The notes: generated by a model from the letters alone, not told the origin. 64,000 nucleotides of DNA from Thozetella sp. PMI_491 (GCA_021432635.1 MU270057.1:62001-126000); one strand, 5' to 3'. Positions 31,401 through 42,783 are shown, counted from the first letter of the stretch. Numbers and translations: made by a program.

Positions 31401-33448
31401 CTAATATAGCAAGATGTTCTCGTCGTACTGCGGCTGTCGGTCGTGCCCATCCAACAATCCCATCCAGAAAGTAGTATCCCGCCCGTCAAATTCCCTCGCT
31501 GCAAAACCATTCCCAAGGAATTCCCATTGGTTGTCACTCATGTACTTGATGTCGTAGTCTTCATAGCGCGGGCTCCTCAACAGTTCGAAGAAATGCACAC
31601 GTGAGCCCGGGTACATGGTCAAGGTTCCATTCGGGTCACCGTTCTTAAACCAGGATGAGCAAGGACCCGACCATGCCGTACGCTGGACGTAGAGGTCGTG
31701 GTGTTCCTTGAAGGCTAAGGAAGGGCCCATCTTTGGTTCAAGGGATTTGATATTCTCAATCTGCATTTTGTTGATGATAGAGATGATATAGTTCGTGAAG
31801 ACCTCAATAATTGGGAGCAAAGACCCTACCGTAAGCGGCCCGTACTAGAAGAGTGTCATTAGTTGCTCGAATGTAGAGGACACGTCTGGGTAGGCAACAT
31901 ACCGGCCCAGCGAACATAAAATAGTTTGGAACCTCGGGTACTGCAACGGCCAAATATGCCATAGCACCTTGGTTCTGCCAGACGTCCTGGAGGTTCTTCC
32001 CACGAGCTTTGACTGGAAAACGAGGGATCCAAGACGTATCGAAGCCAGTAGCGCAAACAATGGCATCTACGTCATGAGAAGTGCCGTCATGCGCAATGAA
32101 CCCGGTTTCTGTCACCCTCTGAATTTGCTTTGTATGGACGATAGTGTTGGGTGTGACCAGCGCCTCCAAGAATCCCTCTCCTGGCGTCGGCCGTCGACAG
32201 CCTACAGTGAAGTCTTTCGGTATGATAGCGTCCGCGATGTCGTTATTTCCATTCAACTTATGGCGCATTTCTTCCTGGGTAAACTGTATCTGTTAGTACG
32301 ACTTCGTTTGGCATTCGGATAGGGTCTGTCAACACACTCTTCGCGCTTCTGCCGCCTCTGGTCCACCGATCATGAGGAAGCGGAAGCGACGGCCCATCTC
32401 GGCCTCAATCATTTTGCGATACTCTAGATATGCTCTGTCATTCTCTCGAAGCTTGGCCTTTTGTGCGTCCGTGTCTAGCATTCTGTCAGCTAACTGTGGT
32501 GGCTCAATGGCAAGGAGAGCTGAAGCTCTAACAGGCAAAGTTCCGCCCGTCCGGCCCTGCGAATCTCTGCGCAAACCCGGCGGTGATCCATGTGGGCGAT
32601 TTTATGAACGAGTGTAGCTCCTTGACGATGGGCTGGATATTCGGTACGATTTGAGCAGCGCTGCTGCCGGCACCAATCACCATAACCCGTTTATCCTGGA
32701 GGTCATAGCCGCTGTCCCATCTTGCCGTATGCATCAGCTTTCCCTTGAAATCCTGCAACCCATCGATGTTTGGATATCGAAATTGGCTACCCCGTGTTAT
32801 CCCATTGTCCCAGTTTTTATCATAGGAACTCTTACTTGAGAAGACCCCCTCCGTTCAAGAAGATGTCGCACATGTCGTTCATCAGCTCTCCATCTGGGCC
32901 CTCGATAGATATTGTCCATTTGCTGGTCCCCTCGGACCACTCTGCACCTTTGATTGTGTGCTTCAGCTTGATAGAGCTCATGAGATCATACTTGTCAACA
33001 ATTCCCCGCAAGTACTTCCATATTTCATTCCCGGCAGAGTAGTACTCGGGCCAAATATGGGGCTCCCACGTGAACTGGTAAGAGACGGACGGTATGTCAC
33101 AGGCCACGCCCGGGTATCTTGTGCGTAAATCAGCGATATAGTCTCGAAATGTGTCATAGCTGGGTAATATTCGTACGTATTCTCCAGCCAGGTACCTCCG
33201 ACATCGTCGTTCTTCTCGTAGCAGGCCACGTCTACGTTCTCCAGTTTGTCTTTCGCCCTCTTTAGAAAATCGATGCCGGAGGCACCGGCGCCGAGAAGAA
33301 TGACTTTCATTGGCCGCTTTGTTCCCATCGGCTCCTCCTTGATCGTGTATCCACGGTCATTCATCCGTGGCCAGTTGAACAGGTCTGGAGCGCTAGGAGA
33401 AGCCACAAGCGGAACCTTTGAGCCTTCATATCCAGTGAGAGGAGACAT
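31401..33448 (-). CDS. Baeyer-Villiger monooxygenase (FAD/NADPH)
   Basis: Six exons: 33177-33448, 32836-33117, 32533-32786, 32338-32489, 31903-32283, 31401-31844, giving 594 aa in frame. ATG at 33448. The FAD site is VILLGAGASGIDF (about 49-61), followed by YEKNDDVGGTW. The Type I BVMO fingerprint FxGxxxHxxxW is exact at residues 198-208 (FKGKLMHTARW). The NADPH site is VMVIGAGSSAAQ (from about 219). VDAIVCATGFDTS near exon 5 is the usual ATG motif. It inserts oxygen beside a ketone to give an ester or lactone. No signal or membrane segment. Introns are 43-59 bp; intron 1 uses an AAG acceptor and intron 3 a GTTAGA donor. It pairs tail-to-tail with the alpha/beta hydrolase. Confidence 0.9.
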
Positions 33449-34227
33449 TTTGGCATAAGTCTGCTTGCTGTTAGGTGTCCTAGTTTGCTTGCTTGACAGT
33501 CTGATGATTTGACCAAAGGGTGTAGTATATGGCCGATGCAAATGACGGGTGATGGCTCTGTTTTAACAAGTGCTTTAATAACGTCCCAGATATCTTGAAT
33601 TAATTAATCGGAAGCGGCCTCAGTATCTGGAAGCATGCGATGCCGGACCTAATCCAGCATTTCTTGAAATGACAGACAAAGTGCGCAGATGGCGACATCA
33701 GGCCCCACTACAAAGCGAAGCGCGAACCTTGTGATGCCGGTCTAGACCCGAACTACACGTGACGGCATGGTGAGCGAGGCATAAGAAATGTTTCACCTGC
33801 CACAGCCCGGCTTTCAGCTCGAAGTGGCTAAGGAAGTCTAGGCCGGGCCGGCCAAGACGGTCTAATATTCGGCCACAAAGACACGAGAGGGCACCCCCGA
33901 ATGGAACTATCAAGTCTTCCGTCAAAACATAATACGCTTTTTTCTATTGGCGTTCCGCGGGAGTTCTAATCGAATAACTACAAGTAAAAGGAATGTAAGA
34001 ATATAAAGTATCAGCCTAGTACAAATATACATGCCGAAAGGTTGGCATGGGCACAGTTGGGTGCCGTGTATCGACTGTGCGCCACGCATGTGTGGGGTAG
34101 TGGTACTCCAATTATCCCACGCCTGCTCTCTAAACATACACCTAGCAAACTGATACTGGGTTGATCCTGGGTGTTGGTCTGGTGGAAGTACGTATTCCCG
34201 CCACTTTTTCGATATTGCTGGGCGATT
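33449..34227. other. Intergenic, no gene seen
   Basis: BVMO promoter and 3' flank of the next minus-strand gene. Frames at 33698-34137 are not supported by any feature. Confidence 0.45.
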
Positions 34228-34731
34228 TTAAATCATGAGATTCCGGGTGAGGACCATCTTCTCGACGGCCAACTGCGAAGACCCATCGGGGTTCTTGGCT
34301 GCAGACCCTACAGCGAAGAAGTTGACAGTAACAATGGTACCGGTCGAGTCGATTCCCTCAAAGACAGCGAGATGGCCAGAGGTGCTGGTGCTAGGGTTGC
34401 TGTCGCCAGGTAGAGTCGGGGCGGGGACTACTTTGGACGAGATGAGGCGACGGCCACCTAGAGACTTGCGGATGTTGGCAATGACACGCTTGAAGCCGTC
34501 AAAGCTAAGTTTCGTGTTGTTATTGTTGTTGATGTCGCTCACTTCCGCAGGGCTGATGAACATGTTGAAGGCCATGTTGAAGATGTCGTCGCTGCTCTGG
34601 ATGAGCAGAAGGTAGAAGACCTGCTCGATGAAAGCAGCAAAGGCCAGCATCTCGACGGCATTGTCGTTAGGGGGGGAGAGGATTGCCTGCGAAATCGCGT
34701 CGGCGAGGGCGTCTTGAGTAATGTTCGACAT
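34228..34731 (-). CDS. 167-aa protein of unknown function, possibly NTF2/SnoaL-like fold
   Basis: Single exon. I chose the ATG at 34731 (MSNITQDALADAISQAIL); the frame continues upstream but only into the TATA region and a DNA repeat, so the longer version is unlikely. Order: a helical N-terminal half (to about 75), an Asn run (NNNNN), then a beta-rich half (KRVIANIRKSLGGRRLISSK, GHLAVFEGID, GTIVTVNFFAVG). The pattern of helices followed by four or five strands resembles NTF2-like folds, but I do not recognise a family. No signal peptide. It is preceded by a TATA box at 34864-34871 and a tandem repeat. Confidence 0.6.
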   Translation of the reverse strand: MSNITQDALADAISQAILSPPNDNAVEMLAFAAFIEQVFYLLLIQSSDDIFNMAFNMFISPAEVSDINNNNNTKLSFDGFKRVIANIRKSLGGRRLISSKVVPAPTLPGDSNPSTSTSGHLAVFEGIDSTGTIVTVNFFAVGSAAKNPDGSSQLAVEKMVLTRNLMI

Positions 34732-34863
34732 GATTGGTGCCGTGCAACGTCGATGTAACATCCGGTGACTAGCGCTGTATTCGATAGGTATTGATGCTTT
34801 GTATGGTGCTTTATACGAGACTGGGAGAGATGAGATACTTTTCCTCTCCTTGCTACCACCCCC

Positions 34864-34871
34864 TTTATATA
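34864..34871 (-). promoter_or_regulatory. TATA box of the 167-aa gene
   Basis: TATATAAA on the minus strand, 133 bases upstream of the ATG at 34731. It argues against the longer in-frame reading that runs through this site. Confidence 0.5.
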
Positions 34872-34887
34872 CTGAGCGAGGTGATAT

Positions 34888-34962
34888 AGCCAAGCTATCT
34901 TCCCCGGTGATGGATGGACCAGCCAAGCTATCTTCCCCGGTGATGGATGGACCAGCCAAGCT
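34888..34962. repeat. 33-bp tandem repeat in a promoter
   Basis: Two identical 33-base units (34888-34920 and 34921-34953), then the first nine bases of a third. The unit begins AGCCAAGCTATCTTCCCC. On the minus strand each copy holds GAAGATAG, a GATA-type core. The block lies just upstream of the TATA box of the 167-aa gene and may repeat a regulator site. Confidence 0.85.
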
Positions 34963-34971
34963 TCATCATAC

Positions 34972-37900
34972 CATGGGCATCCGCTCTCCGTAGAGCAAGG
35001 CTTCTTGGCCGACAGCCATTTGAGGGCAAGGAAGCCGCCAAGGTAGGAAAAGAGCCATCTAAGCCTTACTTAGAATGACGCGCCTGTACTTTGCAAAACG
35101 CTCGTATGATCTAGGGATAGTCAACATAGCTCGCGTGTACACCATCCAATCAAGCAGACCTACTGGGCCGCAATATGCACGGAGCAGTTGGTCAACGGTC
35201 AGGAGCATTCCTTTGCGCCTCTTCTAGCAGCACAGGGATCTTTTGAGATGCCCTATTGTGCAGCCGCCGCTTGCGTAGTTAGCATAGTCCCGATCTGTAA
35301 GATTCGTAGCAATCTATCTAGATCCTCCAATCGATATACCGTGCCGGCGGCTCGCCGGTTGCGCCGGCATCGTCGGGGATACGATCTGGAAGCCAGCCCT
35401 TGGAGCTCAGGCACCGGCCGATCCGTGGATACCAAAGGCGTGGGGGCCGTGGAAGCCCCGGAAACCGGGGAGATCATTTGCAGCCGATATTCAGCTCAAT
35501 CCCGAAGACACGCCAACCGATATGTGTTAGTCTGATCCCGATACATCTGCAACGTCGCAGGGTTACAGCCACTCCCCTCGCAATCTCCTCCCTAATTGGC
35601 CTGGCTACCGAGGCGACGTCCCGAGGGCAGATGCTTTACCAACGTGTATACCGCTTCCTCTCGAGGGTCGGCCGGCTTGCTAGGTGCCAAGTGGATAGGA
35701 TCTTGTAGACTATGCCTAACATTGAAAACCCTAATATTGAAAGAGAGGAGGAAAATGGGACAAATGCAACAACTTGGATTTTACGAAAGGATCAGTCGGG
35801 GCTGAGGCTGTTTTTGGGTGATGAGTACTTTTGTGACCAGACCCACATCATCACATCTAAGTAAGTGCCTCGACTGCGCGCGCCCCAAAGAGCTATAAGC
35901 ATTTACAGTTAAAGATTGATGCTTATAGGTAGCACAAAACTATGAGCCAATATCAAAGATCTATTCTAGTGGAGGGGGCTCCTGCCTACGGTTCCCCCCC
36001 TCCACCACAGGATAGCCGTTTTACCTAGCCAAGTACCAAAGTATAAAGGCTATTTATAAATTGTATCTCTGCCCAAAGGAGGGGGCCAGAACGCCTCGAC
36101 CCTGATGTCGGGACCGTGAATCTGGGGCTGAGGGAGCCAGAACGCCTCGACCCTAATGTCGGGACCGTGAATCTGGGGCTGAGGGAGCACGACTGAAGGA
36201 AGCCACGTCCGTGCCTCGACCTGGCGCCCGCATGCTGACCCCCAAGAAATCCTCCTGCAAGTGCAGGCAGTATACTGCGTTGCCCGCGCAGAATTTGCTG
36301 AAAGTACGCAGATATCTGCTCGGTATCGCACGTGGTGCCCTAATCACCCTCTTCAAGCCAGGATCCCGCGTCATTATCCGCTACGATCCTCTACCGCTCG
36401 ATTGGGTACGGACGATGCATCGGGAAGGGCAACCCCTGCGAGAGAGAGGGGAATTGCGGGTTCGTTAGCACGGCCACGATAGGTCGCCTAGTCTAATTGG
36501 CCATGAACAAGCAGAAGAGAGTTAATGCCGCACCTGCTACCCGCCCTGTGATGAAGTGTGCACCATACGCGGTCAAATGGTACGTGGATCGTCAGGCCGT
36601 ACCTGCTCAGTGATGGAAAAGATTATGACCTAATTTAACAGCGGCGATACAAAATATGCCTTTCAATGGCTCACCATCATGCGATCTAGTGTTCAAGATG
36701 ACAAAAGCTCCCAACGGCTTTTATTCAACTACCCAGATTCTACGGGAGTCTATCATGGAAGCGGTCCCGCATTGGGAAAACCAGAATACTCGGGACTTCC
36801 AATTCTCCTCAGCCCCGGCGCGAGAATAACGGTGGATTTTACGGCCGGAAGTTCTATTGGGTTTTGATACCTAGGACCTACTGATACACTATAATAGGTG
36901 AGGGAATAGTATTCTCGATTCTGGTGTCTACAAATGGAAATTTAGTCGAAGCCGAGGTGGACGTTGTGTAACCTACATTAGGTACCGTGTCTCTCACCAT
37001 CAGTCTCGCCATTTTAACTCATCGCCGGAGATTCACCTTCAGCTTCGAGACATCCCAGGGAAATTTTGGACAAGATCTACCGGGAGGTGCTGCGCTTAGA
37101 GGGACTTTCCCGCTATATTCTCCTGTACGTCGAGCGCTAAAGGGGGATACAGCCGACGAGGTATCGCCCATGCCCGATGCGACGTAGACTATGACGCTCG
37201 GGACGACGTTGAAGAGAACCAGAAAAGTCAGAGTGGTCTTGACGACGCAGAGCGAGTCTGGTAGCGGGACGGACGTCGGCTGGTCGCACGAACGCTCTCC
37301 CGAGTGCCGCTAAGAATTCATCTTTAACGACCATAGAGACGGTATACCTAAGCGGCCAGCTACAAGCCCTCCGTCTACCGTAGCGCTCCGCCTCTATGAC
37401 AGCCTCCTCAGGAGGAGGAGCATTTTTGGCCGAACCAGAGCCGCCCGCATCCGGAGCATTTGTCCAAGCCCTCTAGAAACTGGCATTGCTGATAGGTATT
37501 TAGCAATGGACGTTAGAGCTCTGTACAATTATTTCTTTTGCTGGGAGGAGAAAGGAGGAGTTTGGGTCGAGTAAGTAGTCCAATCAAGTGCAGTGCATAT
37601 AGGCGTAAGGTGGATTGCTGCCTCAGCCGCGCCACATGTGCCTCCAGCCTAGATTTCCCGCATCAAGTCCACTTAACATTATTTTGTGCTTCCACCTCGG
37701 TCTTGTCCCAGCATCCCGCAGCCGGTCCTCACTAGTCCCCGCGCTCTCTCGTCATAGAGCCTCTCAGAGTCTCTCACGGCTCTCGGTCTCGCCCACAGCG
37801 TGAAACGGGCAGCTTCAGCCGGGAGGTCATTGATGTTGCTCGACATATGCACAAGGCTAGCTTTATCGACCAAGATCTGACTAACCGGGCTTCCACCCTC

Positions 37901-38752
37901 GCGGGTCTAGCCGCCTCTTAGATACAGAGGTCTTCACCAACTCCGCTATTCTCTGGGACATCTTCTCTGCAGAAAGAGCTGCTTAAAGCCGCGCAGAAGG
38001 ATAGCAACGTATCCACTAATGTTAGGTATACCATAAAACGGTTAAACTTGACGCTTTGCATCGCAAAAGGAACGTAGCCCACGCCGCAATAATGTCTCTT
38101 AACCCAATATAAAAATGGAGGTTTAAAACTGAGAGCTAAGGGCGGTGTGGGATGATGCCGCGAATAAATTGTGGCATCAATACTGCTGCAGTGTGCCCCA
38201 CTGGGGTGCATTGTGGTCAGCTAGCTCCATATATGGCGACACCAGTGGTTTCGCGTAGCAGATACCTAGCTCTCATCCATGCACACTTCTTCCCATACGC
38301 GTTGCACTGCAACTGCACTATTACCAGGGGCTAACAAGTGGAGCTTCGCTTTTGCCCTTTTGGCGTAGCGGGTGTATTTCGCGACAGATGACAAGACACA
38401 TCAGTAGATTGCTTACAGGTAACTACACATTACTCAGGAGCACCACTTAATCACTACCCACTGACACAACCTTCCCGAATGCACACCATAAGACAGTCTT
38501 CCAAAGAGCTTTGTTTCTTAAAAAACCCTCGGACAGGGGATTACCTGTTGTCTTTTTTTCAGGGCTGAAGAACAACACTGCGTTTACACTAACACGGCGT
38601 TCGGACAGCCCGGCAACCCGAAATCCGAAGTCCGGTGGAGTGGAGTGCTATTCGAACAGAGTGTTTTTCTTTCCTGCGCGTCCTACTTTAACCCAATATC
38701 CGAAGTCGACCATTCTCAAAATTTACCCTCCTGTCTAATTTTATCCTCGACC
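34972..38752. other. 3.8 kb gene-poor stretch of mixed composition
   Basis: No recognisable gene. Composition switches between GC-rich blocks (35330-35700, 36200-36480, 37130-37480) and AT-rich ones. Many short open frames lie on both strands but none has a domain. It contains a 51-bp tandem duplication (36085-36186). It may be old, scrambled repeat DNA, but I could not identify any element type, terminal repeat or coding remnant. Confidence 0.4.
36085..36186. repeat. 51-bp tandem duplication, two copies
   Basis: Copies 36085-36135 and 36136-36186 differ at one base (G/A transition). 51 is a multiple of three, and on the minus strand both copies are open and read a 17-residue unit, PQPQIHGPDIRVEAFWL. 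No start or domain supports a real gene, so the open reading may be chance. Confidence 0.8.
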
Positions 38753-39748
38753 ATGGTTTCCTATAAAGAAATACAAGCCTCTAACACGCTCATCAACGAT
38801 GCGACAGCGCCACGCGTCACCGTCTTCGTCGGTGGTACATCGGGCATCGGAAAGTTCACTATCAAGGCTCTGGTCGGAACAGGTGCTAGCGTGAAAATCT
38901 ACCTGGTCGGACGCAAGAGCTCCGAAGAGCAAACTCGTGCTTTCATCCAGGAGCTCAACGCCATCAATCCCAAGGCGGAGATCATTTGGACCGAGGCCGA
39001 AGTCTCGCTTCTCGCAGAAACAAAGCGGGTCTGCCAACTCATCCAAAGCAAGGAGTCTCGCGTCGATTTGCTGTTCCTCACCGCGGGATACGCACCGTTC
39101 GGCACTCGCAAGGAAACTGCAGAGGGAATAGAAATTGTCCAGAGCTTGGAGTACTACTCTCGAATGTTGTTTGTCCTTCGGCTTCTCCCCCTCCTACGCC
39201 AAGCAGAAGCACCAAAGGTCGTCAGCGTTCTAGCAGGCGGGATGGAGAGGGAAACTTTCAACCTAGACGACCTAGATCTGAAGAAACCTGGGAGCTTCAG
39301 CGGCTTCAAGGCCCAGGGGCACTACGCAGTCATGAACACAGTGACTTTGGACAAGCTAGCGAGCGAGAACCAAGACGTTACCTTCATCCACTCTTGGCCC
39401 GGCGCCGTCAACACGGGAAATGTGAGGAGGGGCTCAGATCCTGGTTCCTTCTTCTCTTGGTTTGTCTGGCTTCTCCTCGAGCCGCTCATCGGCTTAGTTG
39501 GCTTTAGCGACGACGAGTCTGGCCAGAGGCATTTGTTCCAAGGTACCAGCGCCGCTTTTGGCGGCCGTGGTATACCATGGAAGGGCAAGTCAGGTGTAAA
39601 TACCTTAGAGAAACAAGAGGGAGGTCTATTTCTCGTCAACAACAAGTGCGAATGCACCCCGAATCTAAAGGTGATTCCTGTGCTTCGAGAGAAGGTGCAG
39701 GCAAAGGTCTGGGACCATACGCAGGAAGTTCTTGAGCAGTATCTCTGA
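38753..39748 (+). CDS. Short-chain dehydrogenase/reductase, atypical catalytic motif
   Basis: Single exon, 331 aa from the ATG at 38753 (context CGACCATGG). The Rossmann site is VFVGGTSGIGKFT (24-36), then YLVGRKS. LFLTAG replaces the usual NNAG. The expected YxxxK appears as YAVMN (Tyr191, Asn195 in place of Lys). This pattern is known to me from fungal SDRs found near metabolite genes, where the catalytic Lys is often changed; activity is then uncertain. A hydrophobic stretch (FSWFVWLLLEPLIGLVGF) near residues 240-258 may sit on a membrane. Substrate unknown. It has no obvious partner gene. Confidence 0.82.
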   Translation: MVSYKEIQASNTLINDATAPRVTVFVGGTSGIGKFTIKALVGTGASVKIYLVGRKSSEEQTRAFIQELNAINPKAEIIWTEAEVSLLAETKRVCQLIQSKESRVDLLFLTAGYAPFGTRKETAEGIEIVQSLEYYSRMLFVLRLLPLLRQAEAPKVVSVLAGGMERETFNLDDLDLKKPGSFSGFKAQGHYAVMNTVTLDKLASENQDVTFIHSWPGAVNTGNVRRGSDPGSFFSWFVWLLLEPLIGLVGFSDDESGQRHLFQGTSAAFGGRGIPWKGKSGVNTLEKQEGGLFLVNNKCECTPNLKVIPVLREKVQAKVWDHTQEVLEQYL

Positions 39749-40989
39749 ATTAAAGGCGCTCGATCTTCTGTAATCTCATTGGGCTTTACTTCGTTCACAC
39801 AATTAATAATCATGCCTGGTTGCCGAATGTAATAGTTTATACTTATTCTACTCCCAGGCTTGTTCTAAGGGAAGTGGAAGTTGCACAACGTCCAAGTCGT
39901 AGAACTAGGGCTTAACGATGATGCTATCGGTAGAACATTGATCCACGAGGTCTTCATGGGTTCTTATAGGTCCTCGACACCTAGGTATACTTCCTTGTTT
40001 CCGCAATGTTTTTTTGAAGTAGCAAATATACGGCCCGCTATAAACCCTCTCCCTTAGTAGCCCGGATACGGTTGGCGCTCTCTACCTAGGTACAAATCTA
40101 CGATGACGACGTATGTACTGCTGCTCTAGGCACATACCTGGCGGCCCGCTCCGGATGAACAATACGAATACTAGGTACGAATATGCATTTGAAAGCGCGC
40201 AATGAGATGAAAGTGTTACTGCGAAATATCTCATATGCCATAGATGCTACGGTTTTGACAAGTGACATGGGACAATCCATGCTGAACAACTCCTACAAGA
40301 CGAAATATGATTTCATAGCGTAGTATAGCGGAAGATAATCGACGAGAATGTAAAATATTCCAGTTGCTGTGGGCAAAGCCTGGCCTAAACTTTCGGCCTA
40401 GCGAACGGATGAAGTATGGCTTGTGATGACTTCTTTCTCACACTGTCGACAAACAGCCACTAGAATTTCTGTGATGCCAAGGAGAATGATTTGCAAAATA
40501 ATGATCTCCTCAGCAGCTGTGGCCACTGAGGCTGCGTAATAAGGCGTAGGAGCATGTGCCGGAAATGTGTCTGGCAGCTCCGGCATATAAACACGCATAA
40601 TTACTACTTCCCTGATCACATTGCTACCATCACAAAGGAACAAGAACGGATTAGACGGAGTTCAAGTATGTGGCTATTTTAAACGTGGGCTAGTTAGATG
40701 AGTTATGGTGGCACCGGATGCTATTTGCTAGTTGTCCCGCCAAAGTACGGATATAGGCAGCTGAATCCTCTGGGCCAATCAATGCCAAGCGGTCGGGTGA
40801 AAGTCACACCGTATATTCCAATCGCAAAGATGGAATCTGCACTTCTCAGAGTCTGCTTATTCTTCTGCATCGGTGGGTGGTCGATATTTTATCCTTGTCT
40901 CCCTGCCCACATGCCGCCTCTTCTCCTACGTCTGTCATCGATTTACGACCGTCATTTAGCCGCAGAGTGGAGCACATCAAGTGCCTTGG
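39749..40989. other. 1.2 kb intergenic, no gene seen
   Basis: 3' flank of the SDR and upstream region of the ankyrin gene. Frames at 40098-40289, 40398-40643 and 40698-41087 show no domain. Confidence 0.4.
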
Positions 40990-41789
40990 ATGGATCCTAT
41001 CAAGAGAGCGTTGGAGAAACTGAAACGAAAAGGTCACAAGAAGCCGAAAAGGGATGGACACATCTTCAGGGCGAGAAGGTAATATAGCTGAAATTCTTGA
41101 GAAGTGAGCACCTTGAGGTACAGCCAAACTCTGATCCATTCTCCATAGCCCCTTGATGGACCCTCCAATAGAATCGCATGTTCGAAAAACGTCGTCCGAG
41201 GAGGGAAGTCTACCAACGGAGGTGATAGATGCAATCGAAAGGATGCAGATAAATAAAGCGACAGAGATGCGCAAGTCGACTGATATGGAGGAGGCGACCG
41301 AGATAACTGGGGCCACGGCGATCACTGATGAAGCTGGGACCAAGAGGGTCCAGTCGACTAACCCTGTTGATATATCATCGTTCTTCGGCTATCGATATAC
41401 CAGTGCGCCTCAATTTGCGGTCGAGAAAGGACCCAGCGAAACAAGTTCAGCACAAGACCTCCCAATTGCAGCAACCGATACCGTCGATATGCCTACTAGT
41501 ATGGCTTCAATTCTTCTACGGTCTAGCTAGTTAGCCAAACTTGGAGGACTAACATGATTAAACAGCCAGACCCTCCACCGACACTACTCGCATTGACTCC
41601 GAGGGAAATACCGCGCTCCATCGTGCTGTTTTCGTCAACGACCAGGACCGGCTAGAAAACCTCATAAGTCGCGGCGCCGTTTACCTTTGGAAAAGAAACA
41701 GCAACGACTTGTCCGCTGAGGAATATGCCGAGCGACTTGGCCGTACAGAATGTGTTGCTATGATTCGCGCAGAGATTAGACGACTGTAA
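40990..41789 (+). CDS. Small ankyrin-repeat protein
   Basis: Exons 40990-41078, 41149-41498 and 41566-41789; 663 bases, 220 aa. The second intron has GTATGG, an ACTAACA branch site and AACAG. The N-terminus is very basic (MDPIKRALEKLKRKGHKKPKR). The middle is Thr/Glu/Ser-rich and probably disordered (residues about 40-145). Near the C-terminus is one clear ankyrin unit, IDSEGNTALHRAVFVNDQDRLENLISRGA, followed by a half unit (SAEEYAERLGRTECVAMIRAEI). One and a half repeats is few for a stable ankyrin fold, so this may be a shortened relative of a larger protein. No enzymatic domain. An alternative start is the ATG at 41156. Confidence 0.6.
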
Positions 41790-42297
41790 GGCTTACTACT
41801 TGATTCGTGGGAAGTCTTTTAAAGTTAATGGTGAATAGGATGAGTAAACCATATCATAGGCCAGCATACCACACTCCTTCACGGCATTACCATTCTCGAT
41901 CCCATTTCTCACCCTCCGCTTTGCATGCAAATCTTCTCCATACCGACGGACGCTCGAGTTCTAGTACAAATCAGATAACTCCAATGAGAGAACGACCTTG
42001 GGCAACAGACAGATATCAAGATAGATGGCAGGTACGTCACGGAGGTGTATGAGTTAAAAAGTGAGGTGGAGGCCCGGGGTCGGAAGACACTTCGGCTTTG
42101 CGTGCAGATAATCTATAATAAAAGTTGTGAACACGTTCAATTCTATCACCGATATTAACTAGCTTAGCTTGGACGGCATAGATTACGGTAGCCCTTAACA
42201 CTCGAGACTCATCCTAACCAAACATATAGACGAGATGCCTGGTTTCGAAAGACATATATTTCGACATGAGTGTAATAGATACTATAATGTTGACCAG
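41790..42297. other. Intergenic, no gene seen
   Basis: AT-rich after 42090. A frame at 41807-42052 shows no feature. Confidence 0.4.
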
Positions 42298-42783
42298 TCG
42301 GTTTAATTCCTCGAAAACTGTATGGGTGGCCACCGATACTTTTGGGTTGTAGGACAAGATAATCACTCTGAGCTCCAGTCCAGAAACCCTGGCGTCAAAT
42401 GAAGAGATTTGGGAGTGTTTTCTGGATACGGTTTATTCATATCGGTCAGTTTGGAAGCGGAACCGTTTTTGCCAAATAGCGTACGCCAAGCTATACGGGC
42501 CCAGGGTCTGACATTAGACATCTTGCCCTTCAAAACACCGTACTTCCCTTGCTGCGGCTGGGGATGACTTGCGGTCAATCTCTTCTTCATCCTATTCCAG
42601 GAATGGACGGCATTCGCCCCGTGGGACATTGAAAGCTTTTTCATGAATTACATCATTGTTCTGGTCTTCGTTCTATTAGCTCTCGGGTGGAAGTTGTATC
42701 ACAAGACGAAATGGGCTCAACTCAAGGATGCTGATCTTCAGAGATTCAGGAGAGTCATGGACGCACCCGAAGCCATAGAGTGA
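42298..42783 (+). pseudogene. Remnant of the C-terminal part of an amino-acid permease
   Basis: The last 140 bases encode NYIIVLVFVLLALGWKLYHKTKW and then an acidic end. Before it the frame gives RQAIRAQGLTLDILPFKTPYFPC, an in-frame TGA (about 42566-42568), then NLFFILFQEWTAFAPWDIESFF. This is the ending of yeast/fungal general amino-acid permeases (AQG...LPFK.P...F..GW.LWK.TK). Further up, SSKTVW near 42310 fits the previous helix, but in a different frame. No permease N-terminus exists upstream, so about four-fifths of the gene is missing. It is a decayed host gene fragment. Confidence 0.65.

Noticed and set aside
34732-34959. N-terminal extension of the 167-aa protein
   Set aside because: It would run through the TATA box and the 33-bp DNA repeat.
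34972-38752. Retroelement or other virus-like element
   Set aside because: No polymerase, integrase or capsid-like stretch and no terminal repeats could be seen.
42363-42644. 93-codon minus-strand frame as a gene
   Set aside because: Antisense to the permease remnant, which explains the sequence better.
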